DNA of 64,000 bases, taken from contig PUFA01000072.1 in assembly GCA_003508835.1 (NCBI GenBank), forward strand, positions 8,220,501-8,284,500, written 5' to 3'. Positions 13,691 through 25,415 of this stretch are shown here, piece by piece. The notes below the pieces were generated by a model, which saw nothing but the letters and a program-made list of their open reading frames with translations, did no database searches and was not told the DNA's origin. The position numbers were made by a program, and so were the translations under genes. The stretch is from Eonycteris spelaea. Its lineage: Eukaryota; Chordata; Mammalia; Chiroptera; Pteropodidae. Each line of letters starts with the position of its first letter. Within the stretch, counting starts at the first letter, position 1.

Positions 13691-14363
13691 ATTCCTGACA
13701 CACAGAACTTTCAATTTTTAAAATAAAGATTATGGAATTTTCCTCATTGCCCTCTGGATTAATACTAGAACAACTAATAGGAAGGAGAAAATACTTAAAT
13801 ATTCATAGCTGCATGATAGCATACGTGAAACATTTCCTGAAGGCTGCCATGAAACAGCATGGGGGCCTGGGGGTCGGAGGCAAAGGCTTTTACCTTCACT
13901 TTATGCCTTTTCGTGTAGCTTTTTAAAAGTTTCAGCATGTATCCCTTTTATAATTACGTTCAATAGTTAAAATAGTAAAGGTCCAGTGCCAGAAGGCATG
14001 TCAGAAGAGTGAAGGAAAAGCCACTGAGAAGTCCGCAGGCTTGCGTGTGGTGGGGCAGGGCGGGCGGGGAGGGGGCACAGCCTTGGCCTCGTCAGCTGCG
14101 CTGTGGCCACGAAAGAGCATTTTCGGGAGGAGCGGAGCCTCACTTTGCGCAGCTTCTCTGCAGACCTACGTGGGAAGAAAGAAAATTCACTCAGCATATC
14201 ACTCACAGCCAGGAGGACACCAAGGCTGGCATTTTGATGGCTGGCTGTTCACCAGAAGGGCATAGATAATATGAAGAGGGAATATGAATAATGAATTTTT
14301 TTCTTCTTTTTTGGTCATTACTATGGGCTCTCCTTACTTTTCAATCCTTTTTGTGACAGTGTC

Positions 14364-14380
14364 CGCGCGCGCGCGCGCGC
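14364..14380. repeat. (CG)n alternating purine-pyrimidine run
   Basis: About eight uninterrupted CG dinucleotides are followed by CATGTGCA. Alternating CG is the strongest Z-DNA-forming sequence, and its survival in CpG-depleted intronic DNA is unusual. Confidence 0.9.
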
Positions 14381-17300
14381 ATGTGCAGGACCCTGTGGTG
14401 CTGGCCAAAGAGCCTGCAGAAGTAGGCAGGTTTGCCCTGCGGTTTCTTAAGCGTCTCAAATAAACCAGAGACTCACAGTAATGATGACTGTTGGAACACT
14501 GGCTTGTGTGACTTTAAAGCGCATCCAAAGGAGGAAAGGCTAGCAAACGGCTTACTTTTGCAATGCGCTCTGCACGCTGTGTGCTGCAGGCCACTTCCTG
14601 TTTTGCCTCCACATCCGGGTTTAGGCTGATGCAGACAACCCAGGCTGTTTTGGGTCTGGCAGGATCCTAGGAGAGCTAAGCCTCAGGCCATCTGGAGTCC
14701 AGGTGCTCAGTTCCTTACACCTGTGGTCCAGAGGCCCTGCTTGCACAATAGAAGGACAAAGGCAGAGGACCCCTGGGGCCACAGGATCCCGGGTCTGGAG
14801 TCCAGAAACAAAGAGCACCTCTCTCTAAGCTAATGGAGCATAAGCGCTGTGGCTCGGTTCCTTTAGTCATGCAACAGTTGACTTTGACAAGCTGCTTTGT
14901 ATCTTTTTAAAATTAAAGTTTACTATCAAAAAGTTCAAACATTCACAAATGTAGAGAGAATAGTATAATGAACAGATTCAACATGTTCAAATTTTGCTGT
15001 GCTTGCTTCATTTGTCAGTTTATTCTTTTCCACCACCACCCTTCCTTTTTCTCCCTTTCTCCCTCCTTTTTTCTTTGGCTATTGCTGAAGTATTTTAAAG
15101 GGAATCCAGACCCCTGTCATTTTACCCTCACATCCTGAGTACGTCTGCCTCTACATATTCAGGTCATGTTTCTTAAGGGACAGATGTCTGCCCCTCAGAC
15201 TGTTGTAGGAATTACAGTAGCACAGGAGTGCTTGAAGACGTCATCACCTCCAGTCGGTCACGGAGTCTACCCTGGTGGTCACCACAAGCTTGACCTTCTC
15301 AGGGCTCATGAGCATGGGCAGGTGTGAAACTCATGGCCCATGCTCCCTGGAAATGCTGGGACTTAAACAGGCTGTGACCCCACACCCCTCTCTGTGGCCC
15401 TCTCCCTGTACATACTCTGCCCAGGCCACTGCTCAGGGACCTCACCAGTGAAATCAGTGGATCTCGGTAATTATGAGTCTTCCAAGTGTTGTACTCAAAG
15501 CTTCCCACTAGTATGAGATACTCTATCAACAAGTGAAATGTAGATCTAACTCTGCTGATCATTCATTCAGTTACTCATTCATCAGACATTTATTGAGGCT
15601 GCACTATGTACCATTTTTTTGATCAGGGAATTGAAAGCCGGAGAGGTAAAAGTAGCAAGGAATGTAAGAAAGAAAATCTGTTGTGCTTGTTTTTGCTCAA
15701 GTTTACCCAGCTCTCCAGGGTGCAGTGCAGCATAATCCTCTTATCTGTGCCCCTCTTCAAGTCCTCCTTCCCAGTTATAGCAATAATTGGGGCTTTGCCC
15801 CTTACCTACATGTGGCTTTTGCTGCCTACCAAGTACCTTTCATCTGATCCTTTGAACCTCAGGGTTCTTGTTGAGCTCAAAAGTGAGTTTTAGTTCAGAT
15901 GGCTAGATCCTGACCATACATTATGATTACAGATTTTTTCAAGCTGATAACTTTCCATATTTATTCTGTAAGTTAATATAAATTTCATGCTCCAGAGCCT
16001 AGAAATAATTTTAATGATGAAGGAAAAGTGTTTTATGGTTCATTTGAATGAAACGTGAATTCCTGGAAGGAACTGTGTGTGTCGCCATTCTCTACAATTC
16101 TACAGATAATTTTGGCCCTTGGCAAATAGTAACTAATGTTTTCAGTGACTTTGATCTAAGGCCTCTGTTTAGTTAGAGCAGATTTGGTTCAGAAGCCCCT
16201 TGCGCCCCAAAAATTATTAAGCCCATAGTAACTGGTCTCATTCTGGAACAGGAGCCTCTGCCTCCTGTACTCATTTTGCGCAGCTTTGCATTGAGTCTAT
16301 TACTGGTGCAGATTCAAGCACAGATGGTACAGCCTAGAACAGTGGACCATGTTTGTCAATTTACATTCCTCATAGTGAGTTCCTTTAGGATAAGATCAGG
16401 CCAATTTCAGAATCACAGAATCTTCCAGAGACAGAACCTTAATATTGACACACCACTTTTTACTGTGATGTTGATGTACTCACTACTTTTTACTGTGTTC
16501 TTTTTCTGACTTTGATCTGATTGCCTTTCCTTTGGTGGCCTGCATCAGGACCTGATGGTACAGGGAAAGGGCATAGCCCTTAGAATGGCCTTGAGGGAAG
16601 CATCAAATAGTTACTGATGCTAATGGTACATGGCTACTTTATGAAGGAAAGCCAAGTGTTTGTGTGTTTGTTTGGCTCCCTTTTTACATAAAACAGAAGG
16701 GTGGTGTCTCTATGCAGAACCAGATGCACAGGGCATCTTTTTAAGCAGTTCATTATGTGAACTTGTCATCAATTCAAGGTTGGTAAACACTAAATTCAAA
16801 ATAGCATCCTGGGTTCTTGAGGATTCTAAGACAGAGAAGACAACATCTCAGATCCTAAAGGTATGTGACCTAATGGGGACTAGAGATCCATAACAAGCAG
16901 ACAGTTGATGATTATAAAAACAAATTTAGTAACAAGGGAAAATGAAAAAATTAATCTTCAGTAGATGTGGGAGGGTTTATTGAAAGGAACGTTTGAGCTG
17001 GGATTTGTAAAGTAGACCCTCAACAGGTAGATATAAAAGGGAAGAGACCTGTTATACACTCATAGGTCCCTGCTTGTTACAGATTGCCGGGTCCCCGTCT
17101 TGCTCTTGTACACAGAGTTCCTTCTGATGAAAGGTTCTGGACCCAGTGTCAGAGCCCATGTTTTTCTCATGCCTCCAGGCAAAAAGGTTGCGAGTAGATT
17201 GGAAGTCACGCCCAGTTTTAGAATAAGATCCACAATCCAATTTTAGGAAGTCCTTTGTCTTATAGATAGACGGATAGTGAGGCCTACAGAGGGTCAAATT

Positions 17301-17639
17301 CAGTCCAGCCTCTTTGCCCCTGCTGACCAGTCCAGTGGATGTGTTTTTTTCTAGAAAGTTCTCAGGTCAAGCCAGGGAAATGGTGTAGATTTCTTGCTGT
17401 GATTCTACTAAAAATAAAAATTGATTGGTGGTCCTGAGTGGGAAAAGTATGCTCCCTACCATCATGGTGGGGGGGGGGAGTGGGGGGAATCAGTTTAGAA
17501 AGATAGAGTTGCAAAGTGGGCTAGGAGTACTTCTTGTTTAAAAACATTGCTGTTTATCTCATATGCCATTTTTTAAAATCTCCCTTAAAAATTATAATTT
17601 AGAAAAATAATAAAATTATAATTTTTATCTATAGTCAGA
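14381..17639. other. Intron 1 stretch with no recognised feature
   Basis: Apart from a possible MIR fragment near 15570-15620 (CATTTATTGAGGCTGCACTA) and a pyrimidine-rich patch at 15030-15080, no gene, RNA or assignable repeat was recognised. A short direct repeat of CTTTTTACTGTG occurs at about 16456 and 16487. Confidence 0.5.
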
Positions 17640-18448
17640 AAACACATTTACCAATTAAGTAACTTACAAAATGTCAAGAATAAACAAACAAACCAGCTTC
17701 AGAGCCTCTTTAGCGGAGGCTGGAATAGATAAGAAGCTCGAAGATAAGAATCGAAGATGGAGAGAAAGTCAGGTTTCTTCTCTCGATCAGAGAAAAGAAA
17801 GGCAATTACAAACTGTAGCACAAACAAAAATATAAGAAAGTCATCACTCTTACAAGAGACTCACTTTAGATCGAAAGACACACACAGACTGAAAGTAAAA
17901 GGTGAAAAAACATTTCATAAAAATAAAAACAAATAAAAAAGCTGGGGGCAATACTTATACCAGATGAAATAGGCTATATAACAGAGGCAAAGAAGGGCCC
18001 ATTAATTCCACTTCTGGGTATTTATCTGAAGAAACCCAAAACACTAATTCAAAAAGACATGCGCATCCATATATTCATTGTAGCATTATTTACAATAGCC
18101 AAGATATGGAGCAACCTAAGTGTCCATCAGTAGATGATGGGTAAAGAAATATATGTGTGTGTGTGTGCATATATATACACACACACATATACATACAATG
18201 GAATATTACTCAGCCATAAAAAAATGAAATATTCCATCTGCAACATCATGGACAGACCTAGAGGGTATTATGCTAAGTGAAAAAGAGAAAGACAAATACT
18301 GTATGATTTCACTTACATGTGGAATCTAAAAAAACAAATGAACAAACAAAACAGAAACTCATAGATGCAGAGAATATTTTAATGGTTGCCAGATGGGTGG
18401 GGGTAGGGAGTGGATGAAAAAGGGAAGGGGATTAAGAAGTACAAATTG
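17640..18448 (+). mobile_element. L1 ORF2 3' end and 3' UTR, interrupted
   Basis: CATTAGTAGCATTATTTAC-like sequence, AATGGAATATTACTCAGCC, GACAGACCTAGAGGGTATTA and TGATTTCACTTACATGTGG are the conserved end of L1 ORF2 and its 3' UTR. A CA/TA microsatellite sits at 18150-18200. The L1 breaks off at AAGTACAAATTG (18448) and resumes at 20734 with CAAATTGGCAGTTAC, so a later element has inserted here. Confidence 0.75.
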
Positions 18449-20733
18449 AGAGAGGGGGGAAAAATGGCATCAATGGTAGAGGCTCTGTTCATCCCTCTGG
18501 TGACCAAAGCAAAGTTGTGATGGAAACAAGAAGTAAACAGCGAGGAAACGTCACCTGGGATCTAGACGAACCAGCCATACAACTAGGGAGAAATGCAGGA
18601 ATTCACCCTGCAGTGGCAGAAGGTAGGATGGGGGAGGATGCGAGGCTGCCCGGTCTGGAACGGCTGAGTGGGACGGAGGCTGCGCCTGCGGCCGCGGCAG
18701 ACGCCACTGAAAGGGGCTGCGTCCACAAGGACTTTCCCAGTGACACACTCACTTGCTCTGCGCACCAGTGCTGATTCGGCTGCACAAAGAGGGCACCAGG
18801 AACTTACAGGGAGACATCGTCGGCATGAGGGCCAAGGTGAGACTCGCTCTGTACAGAAGTGCCGGTGGTCTCCCTTGTTCCCAGTGTGTGGACACAGCGC
18901 CGCCATAGCTGAGATGTCATCAAACTGGATAATGGAGGTCGCTCTGCCCAGACAATTCCCAAAACCCCGCCCCGCCAACTCATGCCCCACCTAAGCCACA
19001 TCCAGGTATAGCCTCAGCGGTCAGTGCTCCTTGTTGAGCAACGCCTAGACTCACACTGGAGGCAGCTGGCCTTGGTTTCTGGTGTGTCTTTTTGAGGCAA
19101 CTCTAAGCACAGCATCTGTGGATTGCTTGCTAATCTTAACAGTGGCCCCGAAGGGGTGGAGGCTTGAGCTAAATTTGGCCTGCAGCTGGACCCCTCACAA
19201 GACTGTGCCACTGGACACCTACTTCACAAATCCACACTAATAAGACCGGGAGACTTAAGAGCTTTGCTTAGTACATAGAAACAGATTCAGAAAGCCAGCC
19301 AGAATGGGAAGACAAAGAAGCAGAAACCATATGAGAGAACAGAACAGAGATCCAGATATAATGGAGTCAAGTAATCTAACAGATGCAGAGTTAAAAACAC
19401 TGGTTATAAAGATGCTCAATGAACTTTTGGGAAGTGTAGATAAATTCAGTGAGAACTTCAGCAAAGAGATAAAAAACATAAAAATGGAAATGGAAATTAT
19501 AAAAGGGAATCATCTGAAATGAACACATCTGAGATGCGAAGTATATTAAATGGAATAAATAAAGGAATAAACAAAATGAATAAAGAAAAGGATCATATGC
19601 CCTATCTGGAGGATGGGAAAGCCAAGAACACTCAATCAGAATGGCAAAAACAAGCCAAGACTATAAAATAATTTAAGGAGCCTATGGGACACTATTATAG
19701 GTCAAAATATACATATCATCAGCATACCTGAAGGAAAACAAGATACTGAACAGCTTTTTACAGAAATGATGGAAAACTTCCCAAAAACCAGGGATCCAAA
19801 GAGGCCCACACCAAGACACATCATAATTTAAGTGCTGAAGGTTAACTACAAAGAAAGAATCTTAAAAGCAGCAAGATAAAAGCAGATAGTTACCTACAAG
19901 GGAGCACCCATAAGACTAGCAGCTGATTTCTCAAAAGAAACTGTGCAGGACAGAAGGGATTGGCACAAAATATTCAATGTGATGAAGACCCAGGATCTAC
20001 AACCAAGAATACTTTATCCAGCAAAGCTATCATTTAGAGTGAAGGACAGATAAAGAGCTTCCCAGACAAAAATAAGCTAAGGGAATTTATCATCACCAAG
20101 CCAGTATTACAGGAAATGTTGGAAGGACTTCTTTAAGAAGAACAAACATATATCAAAAACAGGAATAAAGAATGGTAACAATTACATTCCTATTAACAGA
20201 TATCTCAATGGAAAAGAATTAAGTGCTCCAATTAAAAGATAGAGTGGATGAATGCATAGGAAAACAAGGCCCCTACATGTTACCTATAAGACTCACTTCA
20301 GATTAAAAGACACACACAGACTAAAAGGAAGGGGATGGAAAAAGATATTGCTTTGATGGACCTAGAAGGTATTTAAATCAGACAGAGAAAGAGAAACACT
20401 ATATGATTTCACTTGTATGTGGAATCTAAGGAATAAAAAGAACAAACTAATAAAAAAACAGACTCACAAATATAGCAGACAATTGGTGATGGACAGAGGG
20501 GAAGGAGGATTGGGGGACTGGGAGAATGGGGTGAAGGGTTAAAGAAGTACCAATTAGTAGCTGACCATGGTCACAAGCACAGCATAGGGAATGCAGTTAG
20601 CATTAATATGTTGGCTAGGTGGAGGGTCAGGGGAGGGAGGGAGCAATTGGGGGATTGTTTTACAAACTACATAGATGTCTAACCAATGTACTGTATACTG
20701 AAACTAATTAAAATAAATAAATTTTTAAAAATC
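18449..20733 (+). mobile_element. HAL1-like (half-L1) element, near full length, nested in L1
   Basis: This 2.3-kb insertion has a GC-rich 5' UTR (18470-19303), an ORF1-like coding relic (19304-about 20140) and an L1-type 3' UTR ending in an A-rich tail (20700-20732). No ORF2 segment lies between ORF1 and the 3' UTR, which is the defining trait of HAL1. The surrounding L1 is split exactly at CAAATTG (18442-18448 and 20734-20740), giving an imperfect duplication of about 12 bp. The reading frame has stops, so it is not autonomous. An internally deleted L1 is the alternative. Confidence 0.6.
19304..19522 (+). pseudogene. L1/HAL1 ORF1 N-terminal fragment
   Basis: The open stretch starts MGRQRSRNHMREQN and continues through NLTDAELKTLVIKMLNEL to a charged coiled-coil-like segment, then stops at TGA 19520-19522. 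Similarity resumes in another frame (NTSEMRSILNGINK) and further ORF1-like segments follow to about 20140, including TKDLQPRILYPAKLS-like residues. ORF1 proteins are RNA-binding chaperones of L1 retrotransposition. This copy is dead. Confidence 0.6.
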
Positions 20734-20935
20734 CAAATTGGCAGTTACAAAACAGTCATGGGGATGTAAAGTACACCATAGGGAATATGTCAATAGTATT
20801 GTAATACTGTACGGTGTCAAGGGTACTAGATTTATTGGGGTGATTACTTTGTAAGTTATGTAAATCACTACGTTGTTCACCTGAAACTAATATATATATT
20901 GTATGCCAACTGTAATTGAAAAATGGAAATTTTTT
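20734..20935 (+). mobile_element. L1 3' UTR, continuation and end
   Basis: GGGGATGTAAAGTACACC, GGTACTAGATTTATTGGGG and CACCTGAAACTAATATAT, with GCCAACTGTAATTG, complete the L1 that is interrupted at 18448, ending in an A-rich tail. Confidence 0.7.
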
Positions 20936-22890
20936 TAAAAATAAAATGTTATAGCTCAAATATGAAGCAAACTCAAAATATAGCATGAGTTTGAGAAACT
21001 TATGAGTATAAGAAAGAATATTCCATTTGCCACATTCTGAAGTGACAAGGAGTCAAAAGACTGGCTCTGTAGAGAAAGAAGCAGCGATCCATTATAGTGA
21101 ACGATATTTACATAACCACTGTGTTGTATATGCTTTTGATTGGATTTTCAGCTGTTAAAATTCACTTATAGATAAAATAGGGAAGACAAACATGATTACA
21201 GAACAGGAATGGAAATATAATCGATCTCAACCATGTACAAGCAAAGTGAACAGAAGGTGAGAGTTGGAAATGAGGAGAGGGAGAGAGAGCCTGGTGGGGC
21301 TCTCAGGTCCCAGTTGTAGGTAGGAAGTTTAGACACACGACACTGATGAGTGAGTAAGCTGCAGTTACAAATTTGGTTAACAGAAGAATTAAAGAGAACA
21401 ATATAGCTATTGAAGGGGTTCAGTATATGCCACTCCAAAATATGCTACTTAGGCATATTGATTATTTTGAGCTGAAGGCCCTGGAGAAACAGCAGGTGCA
21501 GGAAGGGCTCTCTGATTTCTCCCTTCCTACCTAAAATCAGGTCTTAAAGTTTCCCCTGGAAAGGTGCTGTCCCCAGACCAGGAAGAGAAGAACATTCCTA
21601 TCACCAGAGGCCGAGAGTCAATGCCAAAATGAACCTGTACAAAAAACCTACTCAATAACCCTCATCTTCCATTTGTTTCCCTGCAGATTTCTTAGTCATT
21701 TTCTCACAATTTACTGTCCCTAGCCAAGCCCCTTGTATCCTTAGATCCCTGTAATTTATTATCCTTTTTTGTAAAAAGGTGTATTCACTTTGGGGCCCAA
21801 CAGCTTCTACAGATCTTCATTTTCCTTTTAAAGACTCCTATGTACAAGTAAAAATATTACATAAAATCTGTATGTTTTTCTACTGTTAATCTGTTTTATG
21901 TCAGTTAATTCTTAGACCAGCTACAGAACCTAAGAGGATTGAAGGAAGTTTTTCCTCCCCTACACTATCAAAACCTGGAAGGACTGGGAAAGGGAAGGGA
22001 AACAATATAAATTAAGTAATTTTTCCGTATGGGCAGTTATTAGATAACATCTAAAGAAATAACAGTGTAAGTATATATTATGAGCTATGAAGATGACCCC
22101 CAGAACTATAGACAATAGTGATAAGTGGCAGCCCCTGGGAAGTGGTACTAGAAGTGAACAGGGCTTAATTTTAATGTCATAAAAGCAGTTGCTTTGGCAA
22201 AAAGAAATGAGAAAAAAAGTATTAACCAGCAACAAAATTTGTTCCCAAGGAGCAACATGACAATCAGATATCCCAGTGAATTCTAGTTAATTGGTTTTTG
22301 AAATTTTAGTTAAGGAAGTAAGTGCCTCAGCGATGGGAAAAGAACATGTAATTGCAGATATTTCATTCCCTAAAGTTAAAATGTAGCCTGTAAGCATTTT
22401 AAATTTTCCTAAATTTTCCCTTATGCAGGAAATAGAACTAGTTCAACTCTGGAATAGAAATTTGAGTGCCACTTTTGTTAAGAGAGAGCTTGGATTTTTT
22501 TTTTTTTTTTTGAGGTGAGACAAACTGATCGGCTGTGAGGTACTTCTCAAGAGTGCAAATCCCTGGGACAATCCAGAATGTAGCCTATTTACTATAACAT
22601 TTAAGCCCTTTCCTGTGCAAAATTTTCAGCTTATTTTATTGTCCCCATAAGAACACATCTCTTTTATAATGTTAATCATTGAAAAATAGCTCTGGACTTA
22701 TCCATTTGCAGGGTCAGGGAGCCAGGCAGGCTCCAGGATAGCACCCCATGGGGTGGTACCGGTGTGGTGCTCTGAAAGTGCCTGCGGGTGGGATGGGGGA
22801 GGGATGCTGCCGTGTCATACTATGTATCTGTGGTGCCATCCTGTGGTCGTGATGCTAAACTAGAGCATGTTTTCATTTTCTTGTCTCTAG
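20936..22890. other. Intron 1 distal part, no recognised feature
   Basis: AT-rich intronic sequence with no recognised gene, RNA or repeat family. A T-run sits at 22497-22511. The last 30 bases carry the polypyrimidine tract and CTCTAG acceptor of EBPL exon 2. Confidence 0.5.
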
Positions 22891-22960
22891 GAAGGCCCTT
22901 TTGTCTATTTGTCTTTCATAGGAAACATTGCAGATTCTGATGGTTTGATTGCCTCGTTGT
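22891..22960 (+). CDS. EBPL: EBPL coding exon 2
   Basis: The exon reads EGPFVYLSFIGN then IADSDGLIASL in a single intact frame and ends with the first base of the next codon (phase 1). Human EBPL has the same residues at nearly every position. It starts after TTGTCTCTAG and is followed by GTAAGT. The first Glu corresponds to the catalytic Glu of EBP, four residues after the His at the end of exon 1. No frame defect is seen here, the only one of the four exons without one. Confidence 0.93.
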
Positions 22961-23039
22961 GTAAGTAATTTTAAATGTTTATATTTGAAATGTTTGAGAT
23001 TAATTGCAAATGTGCCTGTCAATTAAATGAGTACCTGTA

Positions 23040-23330
23040 TCCCATCTTGTACTATTCCATTTTTATAAAATGTCCAGGCTACCCGAATCTATAGAAACAT
23101 TATAGATTAGTGGTTGCCCGTGGGTGTGGGGAGGGGAAAGGGGTGTTGGAGGGAAATGGAGGATGACTGATAATGAGTATAGGTTTCTTTTGGGGGGTAA
23201 TGAAACCTTCTAAAATTAGATTATGGTGATTCAAATCTGAATTTGTTAAAACTCACTGGATGGGACACTTTAAACAGGTAAATTATATAGTATGTGAATT
23301 ATATCTCAATGAAGCTATATATTAAAAATG
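23040..23330 (+). mobile_element. L1 3' UTR fragment
   Basis: GATTAGTGGTTGCCCGTGGG, GGGGAGGGGAAAGGGGTG and GTGAATTATATCTCAATGAA match the 3' UTR of L1MA-type elements from memory of the consensus. It is truncated and non-coding. Confidence 0.55.
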
Positions 23331-24214
23331 TTCATAGTGAGTGCAAATTTAAGAGTTTACAATATTAAATTGATATTTTTCATTCTTTTAATATCAATTT
23401 TCATATCTGTGTATATGTGTGTGTGTATAATGTCTTGTTTCCAAAAACCTTCTTGCTCTTCCAAGATATTAACTAGTTTTCTTACCTTCTTCATGCTCAG
23501 TATAAATCGATCACCAGTCTGTAAATTAGTATCAACTGCCTCCCATGTGCTATGTCAACACTGACAAACAAATGAGCTGTGCCACAGCCAGGTACTTTGC
23601 CACTATCGTAGAACTGCCTTGTGCAGGGTAACTTCTTTCAGATTTTGCGTCTGAAATTCTTCACTTTTTATCTCATTGCTTCCATGGTTCTGAAATCATA
23701 TCCCCCAGCCAGGATCTGTGTTGGGACTTCTGTTCACCACTTGTGTTAGAAAACTCTTCTAGAGAGTTGAGCCAGCTACAGTTAGTGCTCCTCAAAGGAA
23801 AACGTGGGTCATCTCTGATGCCTCTCAGGTCCGAGCCAGGGGTAGCTCAAGGAGCCTGAGCCCTGTGCCTGGAGTCCGGCTCCTTCAGTCCCATCAGCTG
23901 AGCAAAATGCAGCTGTGCATTTCTGGTGAGTATGCTGATTAAATTATGCTTGAGACTTGCTGGGGAAGCCCAGGGGCTGAAAGACTCCAGCCAAGTGATG
24001 GTCCTCCCACCCTGGCTGCCCTGCCTGGCATCAGAGAAAGAGGACAGGCCAGATTTGTCTCAGTCCCCTGAAATGCAAACATCTAACTCGATCTTTATCA
24101 ATCATCTTCAATTTACATTTTCACCTTAAAAAAAAAATGAAAACTCATATAATGTAGGTGCCCTTTATTCTCGTGAAAGTGAAAATCCAATAGATAATAT
24201 AAAGTAGTGCTGGA

Positions 24215-24330
24215 CTTTAAAGGGTACTAATTCTACTAATTCTCTGGGGGCTCTTGTTAAAATACAGATTCTGGGATAAGGATCTGGAGTAAGGCTTCCC
24301 AGATGTTGATCTGCGGACTGTCCTTTGATT
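24215..24330 (+). mobile_element. MER5-type fragment
   Basis: CTCTTGTTAAAATACAGATT and CTGGAGTAAGGCTTCCCAG, then TGTTGATCTGCGGACTG, resemble a part of MER5 similar to the better copy at 12105-12255. Confidence 0.4.
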
Positions 24331-24350
24331 GATTAGGACATGGAGTAGGG

Positions 24351-25415
24351 CTGTTAACGTTATATAGACCCTATTAAAGAAGACTTGTTCATGGCACTTG
24401 TTAAAGATGGGAAGGAAGACTTTATTCAAGAGGGACTACTGCAGCAGGGAAGAGAGATCAGGCTCAACTCCAAGTACAACAAGGATGGCTGGAGATTTAT
24501 ATAGCCAAGGAGCAAAGTGGGGTCAGTGGATGGAAAATTACTAAGAAATGCCAAGGCCAGAGGATTCTTGATAGACCCACTAACAGGATTCTTGCTGAAG
24601 GCAGGCAGGGTTATAAGGTGGAAGGGGTTTAGGAATCTGATCAGGTAGCTGCACCCCCAGGTTCATGGCAGCATTGTTTACAATAACCCCGATACGGAAA
24701 TAACCTAAGTGTCCATCATGAATGGATAGGTAAAGAAAATGTGGTATACATACCCAATGGAATATGATTCAGCCATGAAAAGAAGGGAACCCTGCCATTT
24801 GTGACAATGGATGGGGACCTCGAGGGCATTATGCTAAGTGAAATAAGTCAGAAAAAGACATGTACTATATGATCTCACTTATATGTGGACTCTAAAAAAC
24901 AAGCAAACAAACCCAAACTTACAGAAAAAGAAATGAGATTTCTGGCTCCCAGAGGCAAGGATAGGGTATTTGGATGAAGGTGGTCAAAAGGTACAGACTT
25001 CCGGTTATGAATCCACCACTGAGGAGGTAATGTGCAGCCTGATGACTAATTAATAGTGCTGGAAGTTGAGACAGTAAATCAATCCTAAGAGTTCTCATCA
25101 AGAAAAAAAACCAAAAAGCATTTTTTCTTTTTTTTTTTAATCTACATGTGATAATGGATGCTAACTGAACTTGCTGTGGAGGCATCTCACACTGTATGCA
25201 AGTCGGGCGATATTGCTTATACAGTGCTGGATGTCGATTATAATCTTCAAAAATGGAAGGGAGAGTGATCAGATATTGAGATTTGGGGACTTTCACTAAA
25301 CTGACTGAGCAGGATTCTTGCTAAACTGGACTAAGCAGGCCAAGGACAGAGCCCAAGGTCAAGGCCTTATCGAGGAGAGGGCGTGGAGGAGTCAGAAAGT
25401 CTTTGTCACCCTCGA
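24351..25415 (-). mobile_element. Solo LTR copy A, split by an L1
   Basis: The segments 24351-24645 and 25257-25415 together align with the element at 57058-57550. Shared blocks include GGATTCTTGCTGAAGGC-type sequence, GAGAGTGATCAGATAT and AGTCTTTGTCA. Read on the - strand it has a TATA box (GCTATATAAATC near 24500) and an AATAAA poly(A) signal (near 24420) about 75 bp apart, the order of an LTR U3-R-U5. No retroviral coding region is attached. The family was not named. It is a non-functional relic. Confidence 0.6.
24646..25256 (+). mobile_element. L1 3' end inserted in LTR copy A
   Basis: GGCAGCATTGTTTACAATAA, AAGTGTCCATCATGAATGG, GAATATGATTCAGCCATGA, ATGATCTCACTTATATGTGG and GATGTCGATTATAATCTTCA are the terminal L1 ORF2 and 3' UTR landmarks. 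It interrupts the LTR and is therefore younger than it. Confidence 0.7.
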
